Positions 1 to 5,730 of a DNA stretch of 9,985 nucleotides are shown here, in pieces (position 1 is the first letter of the stretch; every line of letters begins with the position of its first letter). The notes beneath the pieces are model-generated. The model made no database searches and was not told the DNA's origin. It was given only the letters and a program-made list of their open reading frames with translations. This stretch comes from Candidatus Zixiibacteriota bacterium (lineage in GTDB: Bacteria; Zixibacteria; MSB-5A5; UBA10806), in assembly GCA_003520965.1 (NCBI GenBank), contig DOTU01000313.1:1-9985 (forward strand), in the 5' to 3' direction. Position numbers and translations under genes: made by a program.

Positions 1-44
1 ATCGCCAACTTGTAAGAAACTCCAAATCATTGTGCGTCTTCTGT

Positions 45-83
45 GCCGTCAGGTGCCCTCACCTGACGGCCAAATGTTTGGCC
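45..83. repeat. Two overlapping perfect palindromes (nested hairpins)
   Basis: GCCGTCAGGTG at 45-55 is a perfect inverted repeat of CACCTGACGGC at 60-70, giving an 11-bp stem with a 4-base loop (CCCT). A second perfect inverted repeat, GGCCAAA at 68-74 with TTTGGCC at 77-83, shares bases 68-70 with the right arm of the first, so both stems cannot be fully formed together. There is no T-tract after either stem, so this is not a typical intrinsic terminator. It could be a dispersed intergenic palindromic repeat, a Rho-independent remnant that stabilises the 3' end of an upstream mRNA, or a protein binding site. The hairpins are certain as sequence; the function is not known. Confidence 0.7.
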
Positions 84-423
84 ACGTAATCCACTAATTT
101 AAACCTTCCTCTTAAAATTCACCTGAATGATTCGACTTCTTGATATTTTTGCGTTAACAATGTTTAGTTCTATAGCCGCTGGGGCTAGGGGAATGGCCAG
201 CAATAATATGTCCCCTGTCGGCATTTAATTTGCATCTTTATAATCCGATTAAAATAGTGGAGATCGCTCAAATGCAATCAACAAAGGAGCGGGTTCAACA
301 AAATTCACTTAAGTAGTTGCTATTTAACGAACTTATGTCGACGAGGGAAACCCAAGAATTATGTAAACTGTTCGAGAATGGAGCCGGGGATGCTGATTCT
401 TGCAGATTATATGCAAAAGAACC

Positions 424-451
424 TTGACAAACTTACAATGTCATATAGATT
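424..451 (+). promoter_or_regulatory. Candidate sigma70-type promoter of the LVIVD gene
   Basis: A perfect -35 box TTGACA lies at 424-429. With a 16-base spacer it is followed by TAGATT at 446-451, which matches four of six consensus -10 positions. A transcript would start near 458 and carry a leader of about 90 bases. The -35 box is convincing; the -10 box is only fair, and TATAGA at 444-449 with a shorter spacer is an alternative. Confidence 0.5.
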
Positions 452-539
452 TAGTTGGAAGCGTACCGCTCTATTTCTTCGCTTTTGGTGCGTAGGCCAA
501 ATTGTGCTTTTAAAAAAAAATAACTTGTTCGATAGGGGT

Positions 540-546
540 AGGAGGT
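540..546 (+). promoter_or_regulatory. Strong Shine-Dalgarno sequence
   Basis: AGGAGGT lies five bases before the ATG at 551. It is the only full consensus ribosome binding site I see in the window and fixes the start of the secreted LVIVD protein. Confidence 0.85.
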
Positions 547-550
547 TCGT

Positions 551-2656
551 ATGAAACGCGTTGCTTTTGGTTTGGTTCTTATGGCATTCCTCATGGCATC
601 CGCGGTGGCATACGCCGATAACATTGGACTTGTCAATTCGGCATTTTGGACCGGAGCGCGACAGGTCAATGTTGTTGGCAACAATGCTTACTGCATTTTT
701 GAAAACGGTTTGGTTACGCTCAATGTGAGCAATCCGGCCAATCCCACGTTTGCCAATAAACTCTGTTTCGAGGGTAATGGTCGCGATCTTGCCATTTCGG
801 GCCATTATGTTTACGTAGCTGATGGCTTTGTTGGATTTATCGTTGTTGATATCACCAACCCTGCTAATCCCGAAGAATTCACTCGGTATCCCACTTACGG
901 ATATGCTCAGGCGCTCACTGTTCAAGGCAACTATCTATATGTGGCTGAACTCGGCATGGGAGTACAAATTTTTAATATTTCCAATCCGGCAAGTCCGGCT
1001 TTGGTCACTCGTATTTCTACTCCAGGCCCCGCTAATGATATCGTTATTTCCGAATCGAAGGCATATATTGCTATGGGTGATCATGGCCTGGGTATTGTCA
1101 ATATTACCAATCCAGCCGCCCCCGTTCTTTTGGGGCAGGCCCTGACTCCAGGCACGGCGATTTCTGTTTCCTATTCGAATAATTATGCTTATCTCACTGA
1201 TGGACAGGTTCGAGTTTTCAACACTTCCGATGCTGCTCACCCGGCACTGGTTGCTAGCTTCGCTACCGATTGCCCCGCATTTAATATCGTCGCCAATGGC
1301 GGCTACGCTTATGTTTCAATAACTTCCGGTGGAATGGAGATTGTCGATATCTCTAATCCAGCAACTCCGGTAATGATTAGTACCGCCCGAGGCGATGATT
1401 TCGCGACTTCGATTTTTGTCTCCGGTACTTATGCTTACATGACTGACTACCAGTCTGGCGTTAAAATCTTCAACCTGACCGATATCGCCCATCCAACCCT
1501 AACCGGTTCATACTCCACAATGGGCTCATCTGTCGGTCTTTTCATCACCGGATCTTATATTTACACTGCTACCAGCAAAACCGGTATGAATGTTCTTGAT
1601 TTCACCGATCATATTAATCCAGCCATGGCCGGCGGGCACGATACCCCTGGCAGCGCTATGAATCTCTGTATTCAAGGTCAATATGCCTATATTGCGGATG
1701 GCACAGCCGGTATTCAAATAATTGATGTCGTAACGGGAAATTACAGCATTGTAGGCGAGTATGATACGCCGGGTACCGCGTATGGTGTTTGTCAGGCAGG
1801 AAATTATGCCTACGTTGCCGATTACAATCACGGTTTACAGATTATCAATGTCTCCAATCCCGCTCAACCGACCTTCGTAGGATCATATCAAACTGTTGGC
1901 GATGCCTGGGCTGTGGCAGTTGCTGGCAACTACGCTTATGTCGCCGATTGGGGTAACGGGCTGGATATCATCGATATTTCCAATCCGGTTAACCCCAGCC
2001 ATGTCGGAAATTATAATACACCGGGGTTTGCCGCGGGTGTCGTAGTTTCAGGAACGCGCGCTTATATCGCTGATGGTACCAACGGTTTCCTCATTCTTAA
2101 CGTCTCTAATCCCCAGAACCCAACTCTCGTCCGCAGGTATGACACAGGCGGCGATTGCCGCAAGGTATTTATCGATGGCGACGTCGCATATCTTGCCTTG
2201 AGAGCTCAGGGTGTTTTGGCGCTGAATATCTCCAACCCGGCATTGCCTTATCCAGTAGGAAGTTATGATACTCCCGGACTCTCCGAGGGAATCTTCTTCA
2301 CCAGCGGTTACATTTTGGTGGCGGATCGCTTCTCTCTATTAGTTTTGGCAGCCACCATACCCGAATCAGTCGGGGATGACGCCCAGCTTCCAGGCGATTT
2401 TACCTTGAATCAAAATTATCCTAATCCGTTTAACCCCTCCACGATTATCAAGTATAATCTGGCTCGTCCGGCCGACGTGACCCTTTCAATTTATGATATT
2501 ATGGGCCGCGAAGTGGCTAAGCTTTCCGACGGTCATCAGCTTGCCGGATCTCATTTAGTTACTTGGAATGCCGGCGACGTGGCCTCCGGCGTATACTTTG
2601 CTCGCCTGCACACTGATAAGCAAACCAAGTCGATTAAGATGATTTTGTTGAAGTAG
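551..2656 (+). CDS. Secreted LVIVD-repeat beta-propeller protein with T9SS C-terminal sorting domain
   Basis: A 701-residue secreted protein of unknown ligand. Residues 1-22 form a signal peptide: K2/R3, a hydrophobic core, and a likely cut after AYA (20-22). Residues about 23-600 carry a repeat of roughly 42-45 residues with the pattern 'Y-A-Y-[VI]-A-D...G-[LV]-x-I-[VI]-[ND]-[VI]-[ST]-N-P-x-x-P', typical of LVIVD repeats, which are expected to form beta-propeller blades. I count 13 clear units and one degraded last unit. Residues about 613-701 are a type IX (Por) sorting domain: YPNPFNPST at 623-631, then IYDIMGREV, then SGVYFARL, ending in MILLK. This suggests export by Sec, passage through the T9SS and attachment or release at the cell surface. 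The start is set by the consensus Shine-Dalgarno sequence at 540-546. The gene stands alone between its own promoter and terminator. Family and localisation are well supported; the role (adhesion, binding, a structural surface protein) is open. No T9SS machinery gene is in the window. Confidence 0.93.
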   Translation: MKRVAFGLVLMAFLMASAVAYADNIGLVNSAFWTGARQVNVVGNNAYCIFENGLVTLNVSNPANPTFANKLCFEGNGRDLAISGHYVYVADGFVGFIVVDITNPANPEEFTRYPTYGYAQALTVQGNYLYVAELGMGVQIFNISNPASPALVTRISTPGPANDIVISESKAYIAMGDHGLGIVNITNPAAPVLLGQALTPGTAISVSYSNNYAYLTDGQVRVFNTSDAAHPALVASFATDCPAFNIVANGGYAYVSITSGGMEIVDISNPATPVMISTARGDDFATSIFVSGTYAYMTDYQSGVKIFNLTDIAHPTLTGSYSTMGSSVGLFITGSYIYTATSKTGMNVLDFTDHINPAMAGGHDTPGSAMNLCIQGQYAYIADGTAGIQIIDVVTGNYSIVGEYDTPGTAYGVCQAGNYAYVADYNHGLQIINVSNPAQPTFVGSYQTVGDAWAVAVAGNYAYVADWGNGLDIIDISNPVNPSHVGNYNTPGFAAGVVVSGTRAYIADGTNGFLILNVSNPQNPTLVRRYDTGGDCRKVFIDGDVAYLALRAQGVLALNISNPALPYPVGSYDTPGLSEGIFFTSGYILVADRFSLLVLAATIPESVGDDAQLPGDFTLNQNYPNPFNPSTIIKYNLARPADVTLSIYDIMGREVAKLSDGHQLAGSHLVTWNAGDVASGVYFARLHTDKQTKSIKMILLK

Positions 2657-2680
2657 TTCTTCGTTATTTCTTAATTTTTT

Positions 2681-2713
2681 AAGGCGACTTCAATTGAGGT
2701 CGCCTTTTATTTT
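2681..2713 (+). terminator. Intrinsic terminator after the LVIVD gene
   Basis: AAGGCGACTTC at 2681-2691 pairs with GAGGTCGCCTT at 2696-2706 (one T-G wobble, loop AATT after an A-T closing option). The T-rich run TTTTATTTT at 2705-2713 follows. It lies 24 bases after the stop codon and separates this gene from the permease. Confidence 0.9.
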
Positions 2714-2745
2714 GCCTGGAATATACCATTACAATATTTCCTGAT

Positions 2746-2774
2746 TTGACATTCTCTTAATGCCTTTTTATAAT
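2746..2774 (+). promoter_or_regulatory. Perfect consensus sigma70 promoter of the permease gene
   Basis: TTGACA at 2746-2751, a spacer of exactly 17 bases, and TATAAT at 2769-2774 match the bacterial housekeeping consensus at all 12 positions. Transcription would begin about 2780-2782, on or beside the ATG at 2781. The promoter overlaps the in-frame ATG at 2760 and its next codons, so that ATG should not be on the mRNA. Confidence 0.85.
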
Positions 2775-2780
2775 CCTCAA

Positions 2781-3662
2781 ATGCTTTTATCTCGAATTCT
2801 ACTTGCATTTGCTGCACTGACCTGGGGTGCGTCTTTCGTTGCTACGAAAATTTGTCTCGGTTATCTGTCACCTGTGGAATTAATGGCTTTCCGTTTAATA
2901 ATCGGACTACCGGTGCTTTTCATTTTGATACTCGTTAATAGAGTCAAAATCAGCTTTGGGGATAATAAACTTAGTATTCTATTGGCATCGCTCATTATGC
3001 TGGCCCACTTTTTTATTCAAATAACCGGCATTAAATACACTACTGCCACCAACACCGGTTGGATTATCTCTATAATTCCCTTGATTGTAATGGTCATGGC
3101 TATTCTATTTTTAAAAGAGAAAATTCATTTCTCCATGATATTGGGAATTTCGCTGGCAACTTTAGGCGTTATTTTCCTAATCTCAAAAGGAAAAATTTCG
3201 GATATATCCTGGTTGAGGTCAACCGGTGACTGGCTGGTTCTGGCCTCTGCGCATACCTGGGCCTTATACACAATCGTAAGTCGAAAGATTTCGCGAACGA
3301 TAGATCCACTGCTGTTAACATTTGTGGTTCTGCTGCCTTCGGCTATATGCTCCACGGGAATAGTTTTGGCTTCCTCAAATTTGACGGTATTAATTAATCT
3401 CCCCTTCAATATTTTTATCGCTCTTCTATTTTTAGGTGTGATTACAACCGCAATCTCCCATTGGTTCTGGCAGCGCGGAGTAGCTTCTCTCGGGGCATCT
3501 AAGGCAGGCATCTTTCTATATCTTGAGCCATTCGCCACCACGGCCATCGCAGTGCCATTGCTTCACGAAGCCTTTGGCCCTTTCACAGCACTGGGAGCGG
3601 TGCTTGTGCTTTCAGGTGTGCTGCTTGGTCAACGAAACCCGCGTAACATTATCATTGATTAG
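2781..3662 (+). CDS. EamA/DMT-superfamily permease (RhaT/YdcZ-like drug/metabolite transporter)
   Basis: An inner-membrane protein of 293 residues with about ten hydrophobic segments, the usual size and form of the drug/metabolite transporter superfamily. Two EamA halves are visible: residues about 5-135, opening with LLAFAALTWGASFVATKI, and about 150-285, with a YLEPF motif at 247-251 near the ninth helix, as in many EamA proteins. The substrate cannot be read from the sequence; metabolite or amino-acid export is common in the family. I place the start at the ATG at 2781 because the longer in-frame ATG at 2760 (seven more residues, MPFYNPQ) falls inside the spacer of a perfect promoter. No Shine-Dalgarno sequence precedes either ATG. 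With a transcription start near 2781 the message would be leaderless. The FMN riboswitch downstream controls the next operon, not this gene, so there is no direct evidence for flavin transport. Confidence 0.9.
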   Translation: MLLSRILLAFAALTWGASFVATKICLGYLSPVELMAFRLIIGLPVLFILILVNRVKISFGDNKLSILLASLIMLAHFFIQITGIKYTTATNTGWIISIIPLIVMVMAILFLKEKIHFSMILGISLATLGVIFLISKGKISDISWLRSTGDWLVLASAHTWALYTIVSRKISRTIDPLLLTFVVLLPSAICSTGIVLASSNLTVLINLPFNIFIALLFLGVITTAISHWFWQRGVASLGASKAGIFLYLEPFATTAIAVPLLHEAFGPFTALGAVLVLSGVLLGQRNPRNIIID

Positions 3663-3730
3663 TGGGTTGTGCCTGGATTCATGTTAACTCACAACTCACA
3701 ACTCATAGCATATAACCCTTTTAGCGCTAA
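3662..3730. repeat. Heptamer tandem repeat, inverted repeat and palindrome after the permease gene
   Basis: AACTCAC occurs at 3686-3692 and 3693-3699, followed by AACTCAT at 3700-3706, making three tandem seven-base units. The stretch GTGGGTTGTG at 3662-3671 can pair with CACAACTCAC at 3690-3699 along all ten positions (one G-T wobble) around an 18-base loop. Because of the tandem units the left arm can also slide to the next copy. A separate perfect ten-base palindrome, TTAGCGCTAA, lies at 3721-3730. There is no T-tract directly after the long stem, so a terminator role for the permease mRNA is possible but weak. Confidence 0.6.
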
Positions 3731-3760
3731 TTAGGCTTCAAACCGGAATCCTATTTGGCA

Positions 3761-3789
3761 TTGACATCTATGCTGCTGGCAACTATATT
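3761..3789 (+). promoter_or_regulatory. Promoter of the riboflavin operon
   Basis: TTGACA at 3761-3766, a 17-base spacer and TATATT at 3784-3789 match 11 of 12 consensus positions. The predicted transcription start near 3796 coincides with the first base of the FMN riboswitch, which supports both calls. Confidence 0.88.
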
Positions 3790-3795
3790 GCGCTT

Positions 3796-3914
3796 GTCTT
3801 CGGGGCGAGGCGTAAATCCTCGACCGGCGGTTAAAGCCCGCGACGTCCGGAAAAAATCTGGACTTGAACCGGTGAAATCCCGGTGCCGACGGTATAGTCC
3901 GGATGGGAGAAGAT
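3796..3914 (+). promoter_or_regulatory. FMN riboswitch (RFN element)
   Basis: This RNA element binds flavin mononucleotide and turns down riboflavin genes when FMN is plentiful. The conserved RFN blocks are present in order: TCTTCGGGGC (3797-3806), ATCCTCGACCGGCGGT, AAAGCCCGCGA, then CCGGTGAAATCCCGGT, GCCGACGGTATAGTCCGGAT and the closing GAGAAGA. TCTTC at 3797-3801 and GAAGA at 3909-3913 form the closing stem P1. The variable arm is GTCCGG...TCTGGAC. The element lies directly downstream of its promoter and upstream of a terminator that abuts ribD, the standard arrangement for transcription-attenuating FMN riboswitches. Confidence 0.97.
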
Positions 3915-3917
3915 TAT

Positions 3918-3974
3918 CAAACCTATTAGGGTTTGTTATCTGTATGTTAGCCCCGAAACTTTGGGGTTTTTTTT
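3918..3974 (+). terminator. Expression platform of the FMN riboswitch: intrinsic terminator at the ribD start
   Basis: CCCC at 3951-3954 pairs with GGGG at 3963-3966, extended by A-T and G-T pairs on both sides, and eight T residues fill 3967-3974 right before the ribD ATG at 3975. Upstream, CAAACC at 3918-3923 and GGTTTG at 3930-3935 form a separate hairpin. GGGTT at 3929-3933 could instead pair with AGCCC at 3949-3953, which would break the terminator; this is a weak five-pair antiterminator candidate. The GGGG of the right arm is also the only Shine-Dalgarno-like tract at a fitting distance (8 bases) from ATG 3975, so the same hairpin may also hide the ribosome site. Confidence 0.85.
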
Positions 3975-5048
3975 ATGGGTGAATTTGATAAAATAATGGC
4001 TAAAGCCTTTCGGCTGGCGGAAAAAGGATTGGGTTACACCTCCCCCAATCCGGCCGTTGGCGCTATTCTTTTTAGGGATGGCGAAATTATCGCCAAAGGT
4101 TATCATCGAAAAGCCGGTCTGCCTCATGCCGAAATAGAAGCCTTGAACGTTGCCGGGGAGAGGGCGCGAGGAGCCACTCTTTTTACTACCCTTGAGCCTT
4201 GCTCTCATTTCGGGAAAACGCCCCCCTGTGTCGACGCAGTTATCGCCGCTGGCGTTAGTAAAGTCGTCAGCGCCGCTTTCGATCCCAACCCGCTTGTTCG
4301 TGGACGTGGTTTTTCACGTTTGAAGGATGCCGGTATCGAAGTTATTTTCGACGTCCTAAAAGAGGAGGCTGTAGATTTCTATCGTCCCTACACGAAATTT
4401 ATCACTACCGGTTTTCCCTTCGTCACATTGAAATATGCCCAGAGCCTCGATGGCCGTCTGGCTACCAAAACCGGTAATTCGCAATGGATATCTTCCAAAC
4501 AGTCGCTGTTATATTCCCACAAATTGCGCGCTATCAATGATGCCATCATCATTGGCCGTCAGACTCTCATTTCCGATAATCCCCAGCTTACTACCCGACT
4601 CGTCAAAGGTCCCAACCCTATCCGTATTGTGGTATCAGCCTCGGGTAAATTACCCTTTAATCGTGCGATTTTCACAGATGGCCTATCTTCGACTTACGTT
4701 GCGACATTATCTCGAGCTATTCGAAACAGCGCGGACCATTTTCAAGTTATTTCTGTTAGGGGAGGACGAAAGGGACTGATACTTAAAGACTTGCTTTCCA
4801 AGCTGGCGAAAATGGGCGTCATGACCGCGCTGGTGGAGGGCGGCTCAAGGATGCTCACTTCATTTTTATCGCAAAAAGCCGCTGATAAAATCGTTGTTTG
4901 CACCGCGCCAATATTGATAGGAGATGGAATCTCAGCTATCGGCGATTTAGGCATAAAGAAGCTAACTGATTCTTTAAAACTAGTTGATGTCCGGATCAGA
5001 CCAAGCGGACCGGATATAATAGTTAGCGGATATTTGGACTGGAAATAA
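3975..5048 (+). CDS. ribD: Bifunctional riboflavin deaminase/reductase RibD
   Basis: RibD converts 2,5-diamino-6-ribosylamino-4(3H)-pyrimidinone 5'-phosphate, first by deamination and then by NADPH-dependent reduction of the ribose side chain, in the pyrimidine branch of riboflavin synthesis in the cytosol. The 357 residues are a normal length. The zinc deaminase domain (about 1-145) shows TSPNPAVGA at 22-30, the HAE motif at 51-53 and PCSHFGKTPPC at 75-85, giving zinc ligands H51, C76 and C85 and the proton-shuttling E53. The reductase domain (about 147-357) shows FVTLKYAQSLDGRLAT at 149-164, SQWIS at 169-173 and LVEGG at 286-290. The start at 3975 places the usual short leader before the conserved 'IMxxAxxLAxxG' helix. 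The next ATG, at 3996, would remove it and has no better ribosome site. First gene of the operon, directly behind the riboswitch terminator, and one base from ribE. Confidence 0.97.
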   Translation: MGEFDKIMAKAFRLAEKGLGYTSPNPAVGAILFRDGEIIAKGYHRKAGLPHAEIEALNVAGERARGATLFTTLEPCSHFGKTPPCVDAVIAAGVSKVVSAAFDPNPLVRGRGFSRLKDAGIEVIFDVLKEEAVDFYRPYTKFITTGFPFVTLKYAQSLDGRLATKTGNSQWISSKQSLLYSHKLRAINDAIIIGRQTLISDNPQLTTRLVKGPNPIRIVVSASGKLPFNRAIFTDGLSSTYVATLSRAIRNSADHFQVISVRGGRKGLILKDLLSKLAKMGVMTALVEGGSRMLTSFLSQKAADKIVVCTAPILIGDGISAIGDLGIKKLTDSLKLVDVRIRPSGPDIIVSGYLDWK

Positions 5049-5049
5049 T

Positions 5050-5682
5050 ATGTTTACCGGAATCATACAGGAAATTGGCCGAGTTCAATCGGCTATATTG
5101 GCAAAAGGTAATCTAGTCTTCGATATCAAAGCTATACAAATCACACCGAAAGTTGGCATTGGTGCTTCAGTTTCCATCAACGGGGCTTGCCAGACTGTCA
5201 TTATCTGCCAGGGCGATCATTTCAAGGTTGAGGCCGTCCGGGAAACGCTGTCTCGCAGCAATCTTGGCTCGTTGAAAAGCGGATCATTAGTCAATCTCGA
5301 ATTACCTTTAGGATTGGGCGACCTTTTGCACGGCCATCTTGTTCAGGGACATGTCGATTGCCAGGCTACCGTCACCGAAATTAAGCTTGTCGAAGGCAGT
5401 ACTCTGTTGACTTTTGAATACCCCGGACAATATGACAGGTATATCATCGAAAAAGGTTCTATCGCTGTTGATGGTGTCAGCCTGACAGTAGTCGAGGTTT
5501 CACTGGGGAAATGCCAGGTTTCATTAATACCCCATACTATTGAAAGCACAACTTTTCGATTCATAAAAGTGGGGGATAAGGTTAACCTTGAATTTGATAT
5601 GATTGCTAAATATATCGAGAAAATGGTCTCGCCGTCACAAAACAAAATTAACGCTGATTTTCTCAAGGAACACGGTTTTTAA
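5050..5682 (+). CDS. ribE: Riboflavin synthase, alpha subunit
   Basis: Catalyses the last step of the pathway, the dismutation of two 6,7-dimethyl-8-ribityllumazine molecules to riboflavin and the pyrimidine intermediate, which is recycled. The 210 residues carry two lumazine-binding barrels: the N-terminal one opens with MFTGIIQEIGRV and has SINGACQTV at 42-50; the C-terminal one follows GHLVQGHVD at 95-103 and has AVDGVSLTV at 139-147 and IPHTIESTTF at 160-169. The internal duplication shows in the paired INGACQTV/VDGVSLTV motifs. Q48 stands where many family members have leucine (CLTV); this is a minor variation. The ATG follows the ribD stop by a single base with only a weak GGA upstream, so translational coupling to ribD is likely. 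The gene is called ribE in E. coli-style nomenclature, and ribC or ribB in others. Confidence 0.96.
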   Translation: MFTGIIQEIGRVQSAILAKGNLVFDIKAIQITPKVGIGASVSINGACQTVIICQGDHFKVEAVRETLSRSNLGSLKSGSLVNLELPLGLGDLLHGHLVQGHVDCQATVTEIKLVEGSTLLTFEYPGQYDRYIIEKGSIAVDGVSLTVVEVSLGKCQVSLIPHTIESTTFRFIKVGDKVNLEFDMIAKYIEKMVSPSQNKINADFLKEHGF

Positions 5683-5700
5683 TCCTTGATAACAATAAAA

Positions 5701-5728
5701 CCTGCAACTATGCAGGATTTAAGAGGAG
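5701..5728 (+). promoter_or_regulatory. Intercistronic hairpin and ribosome binding site before ribBA
   Basis: CCTGCA at 5701-5706 and TGCAGG at 5711-5716 form a perfect six-base-pair stem with the loop ACTA, followed closely by AAGAGGAG at 5721-5728, the Shine-Dalgarno sequence of ribBA. It sits in the only sizeable gap of the operon (48 bases). The stem could tune ribBA translation or mRNA processing. There is no T-tract, so it is not a terminator. Confidence 0.55.
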
Positions 5729-5730
5729 TC

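Larger units (their letters stand above)
1..550. other. Intergenic region without a convincing gene
   Basis: About 550 bases upstream of the LVIVD gene. All three forward frames break early: the frame open from position 2 stops at 95-97, and the longest short reading frame I looked at (335-427, 30 codons) has no ribosome binding site. The reverse frames that cover the right part are antisense extensions of the LVIVD gene. What can be supported inside is a pair of overlapping palindromes (45-83), a promoter candidate (424-451) and a Shine-Dalgarno sequence (540-546). The stretch 84-420 shows only weak potential hairpins (for example CGCTC at 265-269 with GAGCG at 287-291) that I would not call features. 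The end of an upstream gene may lie just left of the window, but nothing in the sequence proves it. Confidence 0.6.

Noticed and set aside
272..316. Fourteen-codon frame preceded by GGAG at 259-262
   Set aside because: Too short to support without conservation; a GGAG at this distance is expected by chance.
335..427. Small forward reading frame of 30 codons in the left intergenic region
   Set aside because: No Shine-Dalgarno sequence, no recognisable protein feature, and its end overlaps the -35 box of the next promoter.
407..925. Reverse-strand reading frame of 172 codons overlapping the start of the LVIVD gene
   Set aside because: It is antisense to a clear gene with signal peptide and repeats, shows no recognisable domain, and its extension into 407-550 is just a stop-free stretch.
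3755..3982. Forward frame of 75 codons between the permease and ribD
   Set aside because: It runs through the rib promoter, the FMN riboswitch and the terminator; those RNA signals explain the sequence.
5686..5730. Longer RibBA start at TTG 5686 or ATG 5710
   Set aside because: The added residues are not typical of the family and overlap the intercistronic hairpin, while ATG 5731 has a ribosome site directly upstream.
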